From NCBI RefSeq assembly GCF_014635285.1, contig NZ_BMCR01000001.1, forward strand, positions 1-64,000: DNA of 64,000 nucleotides. The letters run 5' to 3'. The translations under genes and the position numbers were made by a program. This DNA comes from Stappia taiwanensis (GTDB lineage Bacteria; Pseudomonadota; Alphaproteobacteria; Rhizobiales; Stappiaceae). Of the stretch, positions 60,866 to 64,000 are shown in pieces. Each line of letters begins with the position of its first letter. Position 1 is the stretch's first letter. The notes beneath the pieces are model-generated. The model was not told where the DNA came from. It did not search any database and was given only the letters and a program-made list of their open reading frames with translations.

Positions 60866-61032
60866 ACTGCCGCAGGGATCTGAAAGGAGGCGCGCCGCTC
60901 GCACGGAGCGAGATGCGGGGTGGGAAGCGTCCCGCCTGTCTAGGCAAGGCCGGACGAATTGAATAAGGAGAGGGTGCGACTTTTTGAAAATTGTTGGCCA
61001 TCATCTGACCGCCCGGCCCTGACGGAGTTCTC

Positions 61033-61869
61033 ATGTCAGCTCTTTACGAAATGAAGCGGCGCTTCCAGAGGAAGCTGCCGAAAGCCTGGCAGCACCGGTT
61101 TCAGGAGGCAATCTACGTTCTGCTTTATCGGGTCTCTCCGGCCCGGAAACAAAATTTCTTCAACAGCGGCTATGCGCCGGCCCTGGCTGAGCTTGAAGCC
61201 ATGCCGCCGTTTGACCGCGAGCCGCTTCAGGCAACGCTCTACGATGTGGTGCTGCGGCAGCTCGTCGACGATATTCCCGGCGCGCGCGGCACGATTCTCG
61301 ACATCGGCTGCGGTCTCGGAGGCGGGATCCGGCTTGCCTCCGTGCGCTATCCAGAAAGCAAGGTGACCGGGGTCGACATCAATGCGACCGCCGTCAAGGT
61401 CTGCCGCAAGCGGATGAAGGACTTGTCGAACGTCACGGTCACCCTTGGCAATGGCCGGGCCCTGCCGCTGCCCGATGCGGCCTTCGATTTCATCTTCAGT
61501 GTCGGCGCGGCAAGCTACATCTCCCTGCCGGAGTTTTTGCAGGAAGCTTCCCGGGTGCTGAAGCCCGGTGGAACGCTGTCCTTTTCGGTCGGCTATACGG
61601 ATGCGCAGTTCGAGCAGCATCGGCAGATGGTCGAGAACCAGGCCCGCAAGGCCGGGCTCACCCTGCGCCGGGCTGTTGACATCACCGAAAACGTGTTCGC
61701 GGCAATCGCCGAGGATACGCCCCGTCGTCAGGCCCTGATCGACCGGGTGCCCTGGCCGTTCCGTGGCTACGCCCTGAACTGGGCCGATATGCCAGGGACG
61801 CCGCGCTACCAGGAATATGCCGATGGGCGCCGGCTCGATTACGCTGTGGTCTGCACCAAGGATGCCTGA
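61033..61869 (+). CDS. Class I SAM-dependent methyltransferase
   Basis: 278-residue methyltransferase. Motif I is TILDIGCGLGGGIRLAS near residue 95, with VTGVDINATAV as motif II, LPLPDAAFDFIFSVGAASY as motif IV and VLKPGGTLSFSVGY after it, the Methyltransf_11 layout. The basic N-terminal 90 residues have no named domain. The acceptor is unknown. It lies among nucleotide-sugar genes, which makes a glycan methyl group one possibility. It follows the hairpin after cysNC by about 170 bases and has no close operon partner. Confidence 0.85.
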   Translation: MSALYEMKRRFQRKLPKAWQHRFQEAIYVLLYRVSPARKQNFFNSGYAPALAELEAMPPFDREPLQATLYDVVLRQLVDDIPGARGTILDIGCGLGGGIRLASVRYPESKVTGVDINATAVKVCRKRMKDLSNVTVTLGNGRALPLPDAAFDFIFSVGAASYISLPEFLQEASRVLKPGGTLSFSVGYTDAQFEQHRQMVENQARKAGLTLRRAVDITENVFAAIAEDTPRRQALIDRVPWPFRGYALNWADMPGTPRYQEYADGRRLDYAVVCTKDA

Positions 61870-62043
61870 GTGGCGCCATACTGATCTCGCATGAGGTCGG
61901 CCGCGCGTCGCCCTTGTGGGATAGGCCTTCAAGGAAAAACGCGTTAACGTCCTTGCAGGACCGTGGGGTTATATCCATGGTCAAGCACATCCTGTGGCTG
62001 CGGCGCCGCCCGCCGCGCGGATTGTGCAGCGAGACAACTCGGC

Positions 62044-63489
62044 ATGAGGGTGCCCGTGATCATTCCCTGTATTCTGTCCGGCGGCGCCGGATCCCGCCTT
62101 TGGCCCCTGTCGCGGTCTTTGCGTCCGAAACAGTTCCTGCCGATTTTCGATGGCGAAAGCCTGTTCCAGAAGACCTTGCGGCGGTTTCCCGCCGGAGAGT
62201 TCGCCGCGCCGATCGTCATAGCCAATGCCAATCATCGGTTCCTCGTCGGCGAGCAGATGGGCGAGGTGTCCGCCGCTAACGGGGAAGGAGCCATCGTGCT
62301 TGAACCCGTCGGGCGCAACACGGCTGCCCCGGTGGCCATTGCCGCCTTGCGTGCGGCCGAAGCGGATCCGGATGCGCTGGTGCTGATCGCCCCGTCCGAT
62401 CACCTGGTGCGCGATGGGGACCGGTTCCGCGAGGCGGTCCGCGCGGCCAAGCCTGCGGCGCAGGCTGGAAAGATCGTCACCTTCGGCATTCAGCCGTCGG
62501 AACCGCACACCGGCTATGGCTATATCCGGCTGGCTGGGGCAGCGGGCGGAGTGCGGCCGGTCGAGGCCTTTGTCGAGAAGCCGGATCTTGCCCGTGCGGA
62601 AGCCTTCCTCAAGGACGGCAACTATGTCTGGAATGCCGGGATCTTCCTGTTCAGTGCCCGCACCATGATCGCCGAATTCGAGCAGCACAGCCCGGAGATC
62701 CTTGCCAGCGTGCGCCGTGCCCTTGACGCGGCAACCAACGATCTCGATTTCCTGCGGCTCGATGCCGATCTCTTCCGCGCCGTGCCGGATATTTCCATCG
62801 ACTACGCCATCATGGAAAAGACCGATCGGGTTGCTTGCGTGCCGATGGATCCGGGCTGGAACGACCTGGGGTCCTGGTCCGCGGTCTGGGAGACTTTTGA
62901 CAAGAGCGCGGAAGGAAACGGTTCCCTTGGTGAGGCGATCTACATCGAAAGCCGTGACAATCTGGTGGTCAGCGATGCCGCGTTGGTGTCGGTGGTCGGC
63001 CTGGATAACGTAATGGTGGTGGCCACCAAGGATGCGGTGCTGGTCGCCGCCAAGGACCGGGCGCAGGACGTCAAGGAAGTGGTGGAGCGCCTGAAGGTGA
63101 ACGACCGGCGCGAGGTGCGCGAGCACCGGCGGGTCTACCGGCCCTGGGGTTGGCGCGAGGAGATCGCCACCGGCGACCGGTTCCACGTGCAGGAGATCGA
63201 GATCCAGCCCGGCGGCGCCATGTCGGAACAAAGTCATGTCAACCGCGCCGAGCATTGGGTCGTGGTGTCCGGCACGCTGGAGATCACCCTTGACGGTGAG
63301 GCGCGCCTGATGACGGAAAATCAGTCGGCCTATGCGCCGGTCGGAACCCGGCACCGGCTGGCAAATCCGGGGCGCGTGCCCGCCCGCGTCATTGAAATAC
63401 AATCCGGCGCCTATATCGGAGACGATGATATCGTTCGCTACAGCGATGCGGACGTGCTTGGCGCCGAGGGCGACTGCGGGTGGGACTGA
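62044..63489 (+). CDS. manC: Mannose-1-phosphate guanylyltransferase/mannose-6-phosphate isomerase
   Basis: 481-residue type II bifunctional enzyme (ManC/AlgA/XanB). The N-terminal pyrophosphorylase has ILSGGAGSRLWPLSRSLRPK and FVEKPDLARAE. The C-terminal cupin-type isomerase domain has SEQSHVNRAEHWVVVSGTLE and PVGTRHRLANPG. It forms mannose-6-phosphate from fructose-6-phosphate and GDP-mannose from mannose-1-phosphate. The ATG at 62044 precedes the conserved start; about 27 extra in-frame upstream codons lack similarity. The following phosphomannomutase completes the GDP-mannose pathway. Confidence 0.94.
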   Translation: MRVPVIIPCILSGGAGSRLWPLSRSLRPKQFLPIFDGESLFQKTLRRFPAGEFAAPIVIANANHRFLVGEQMGEVSAANGEGAIVLEPVGRNTAAPVAIAALRAAEADPDALVLIAPSDHLVRDGDRFREAVRAAKPAAQAGKIVTFGIQPSEPHTGYGYIRLAGAAGGVRPVEAFVEKPDLARAEAFLKDGNYVWNAGIFLFSARTMIAEFEQHSPEILASVRRALDAATNDLDFLRLDADLFRAVPDISIDYAIMEKTDRVACVPMDPGWNDLGSWSAVWETFDKSAEGNGSLGEAIYIESRDNLVVSDAALVSVVGLDNVMVVATKDAVLVAAKDRAQDVKEVVERLKVNDRREVREHRRVYRPWGWREEIATGDRFHVQEIEIQPGGAMSEQSHVNRAEHWVVVSGTLEITLDGEARLMTENQSAYAPVGTRHRLANPGRVPARVIEIQSGAYIGDDDIVRYSDADVLGAEGDCGWD

Positions 63490-63608
63490 CGCCGCCGCCC
63501 GGCTCCGGGTCGACGTACACAAGAGATATCCGTTTCCGCCAGTCGGGAGCGAACCAGAACCATTGCGCAAGCAGCCGTGGCTGCACACAGAACACTTGAG
63601 GGGTTTTC

Positions 63609-64000
63609 ATGTTTCCGCTGCCCGTCGCCCAGCTTCTCCCCAACACGCCCGAATTTGAATCGCACCCGATGGTCAAGCCGACCGGCTTCCGCGAATATGA
63701 CGCCAGATGGTTGTTCGAGAAGGAAATCAACCTGATGGGCATTCAGGCCCTCGGGATGGGTGTCGCCACCTTGATGCACGAGCGCGGAACCCGGCCGGAT
63801 ATCGTCGTCGGTCATGATTTCCGCAGCTATTCCGCCTCGATCAAGATGGCGCTGATCACCGGGCTGATGGCTGGTGGCGTGCGCGTGCATGACATTGGCC
63901 TGGCCCTGTCGCCGATGGCCTATTTCGCCCAGTTCGCGCTCGATGTTCCGGCGGTTGCCATGGTCACCGCCTCGCATAACGACAACGGCTGGACCGGCGT
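63609..64000 (+). CDS. Phosphomannomutase/phosphoglucomutase (partial, 3' end outside window)
   Basis: The first 130 residues of an alpha-D-phosphohexomutase. The beginning FREYDARWLFEKEINLMG, the substrate segment DIVVGHDFRSYS and the phosphoserine loop TASHNDNGWTGV are clear (active serine in ASHN). It converts mannose-6-phosphate to mannose-1-phosphate for ManC, or the glucose equivalents. It starts 119 bases after manC in the same direction and runs past the window end. Confidence 0.93.
   Translation, partial: MFPLPVAQLLPNTPEFESHPMVKPTGFREYDARWLFEKEINLMGIQALGMGVATLMHERGTRPDIVVGHDFRSYSASIKMALITGLMAGGVRVHDIGLALSPMAYFAQFALDVPAVAMVTASHNDNGWTG

Noticed and set aside
1-64000. CRISPR array, insertion sequence, prophage or rRNA operon
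   Set aside because: I looked for regularly spaced repeats, transposase/integrase motifs and rRNA sequence and saw none in the window.

Overview
The window looks like one chromosomal stretch of a GC-rich alphaproteobacterium, most likely a member of the Hyphomicrobiales (Rhizobiales). Pointers are the aerobic CobN/CobW-type cobalamin genes, an NDUFS4-type complex I accessory gene beside tRNA-Arg, tRNA promoters close to the rhizobial CTTGAC-N17-CTATAT pattern, and a capsule locus whose parts match the Sinorhizobium rkp system. A Stappiaceae-like genus is possible, but the sequence alone does not fix it.

Layout. 0-4 kb: a large, less GC-rich orphan gene (DUF4238 plus SEC-C zinc motif), then tRNA-Pro, the complex I subunit and tRNA-Arg. 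4-7.4 kb: a proVWX glycine betaine/proline ABC transporter on the minus strand. 7.8-9.3 kb: a YhiN-type flavoprotein and tRNA-Asn. 9.5-21 kb: a cobalamin block. A B12 riboswitch leads into cbtB-cbtA-cobU-cobW-cobN-cobO-cobQ on the plus strand. It converges on a minus-strand cobC-cobD-DUF938 methyltransferase operon. tRNA-Cys follows. 21.5-27 kb: an unassigned catabolic operon (flavin reductase, carboxylesterase, acyl-CoA-dehydrogenase-fold monooxygenase, NTF2-like protein, cupin) with a divergent AraC regulator. 27-30.6 kb: an FtrABCD-type ferrous iron importer behind a Fur-box-like site, with a possible short leader ORF. 30.7-39 kb: gabD, then tamB and tamA for outer-membrane assembly.

39-64 kb is a surface polysaccharide region. 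It holds a KpsD/RkpU-type export lipoprotein, two tandem KpsS-like proteins, a KpsC-like protein with only one recognisable transferase module, an alpha-oxoamine synthase (RkpG-like) and a 2,529-residue type I polyketide/fatty acid synthase (RkpA-like). These are followed by galE, ugd, cysQ, cysD, cysN/C, a methyltransferase, manC and the start of a phosphomannomutase gene that runs off the end. Together they supply UDP-galactose, UDP-glucuronate, GDP-mannose and PAPS. They also supply a dedicated lipid and Kdo-linker-type transferases. This suggests a lipid-linked, probably sulfated, acidic capsule or K-antigen. The ABC exporter (KpsMTE), rkpH and any sulfotransferase are not in the window.

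No CRISPR array, transposase, integrase or rRNA gene was found. The strongest leads for undescribed biology are the PKS/oxoamine-synthase/Kps combination with its unusual transferase set, the AraC-controlled flavin monooxygenase operon, the leader ORF overlapping ftrA, and the DUF4238/SEC-C orphan.
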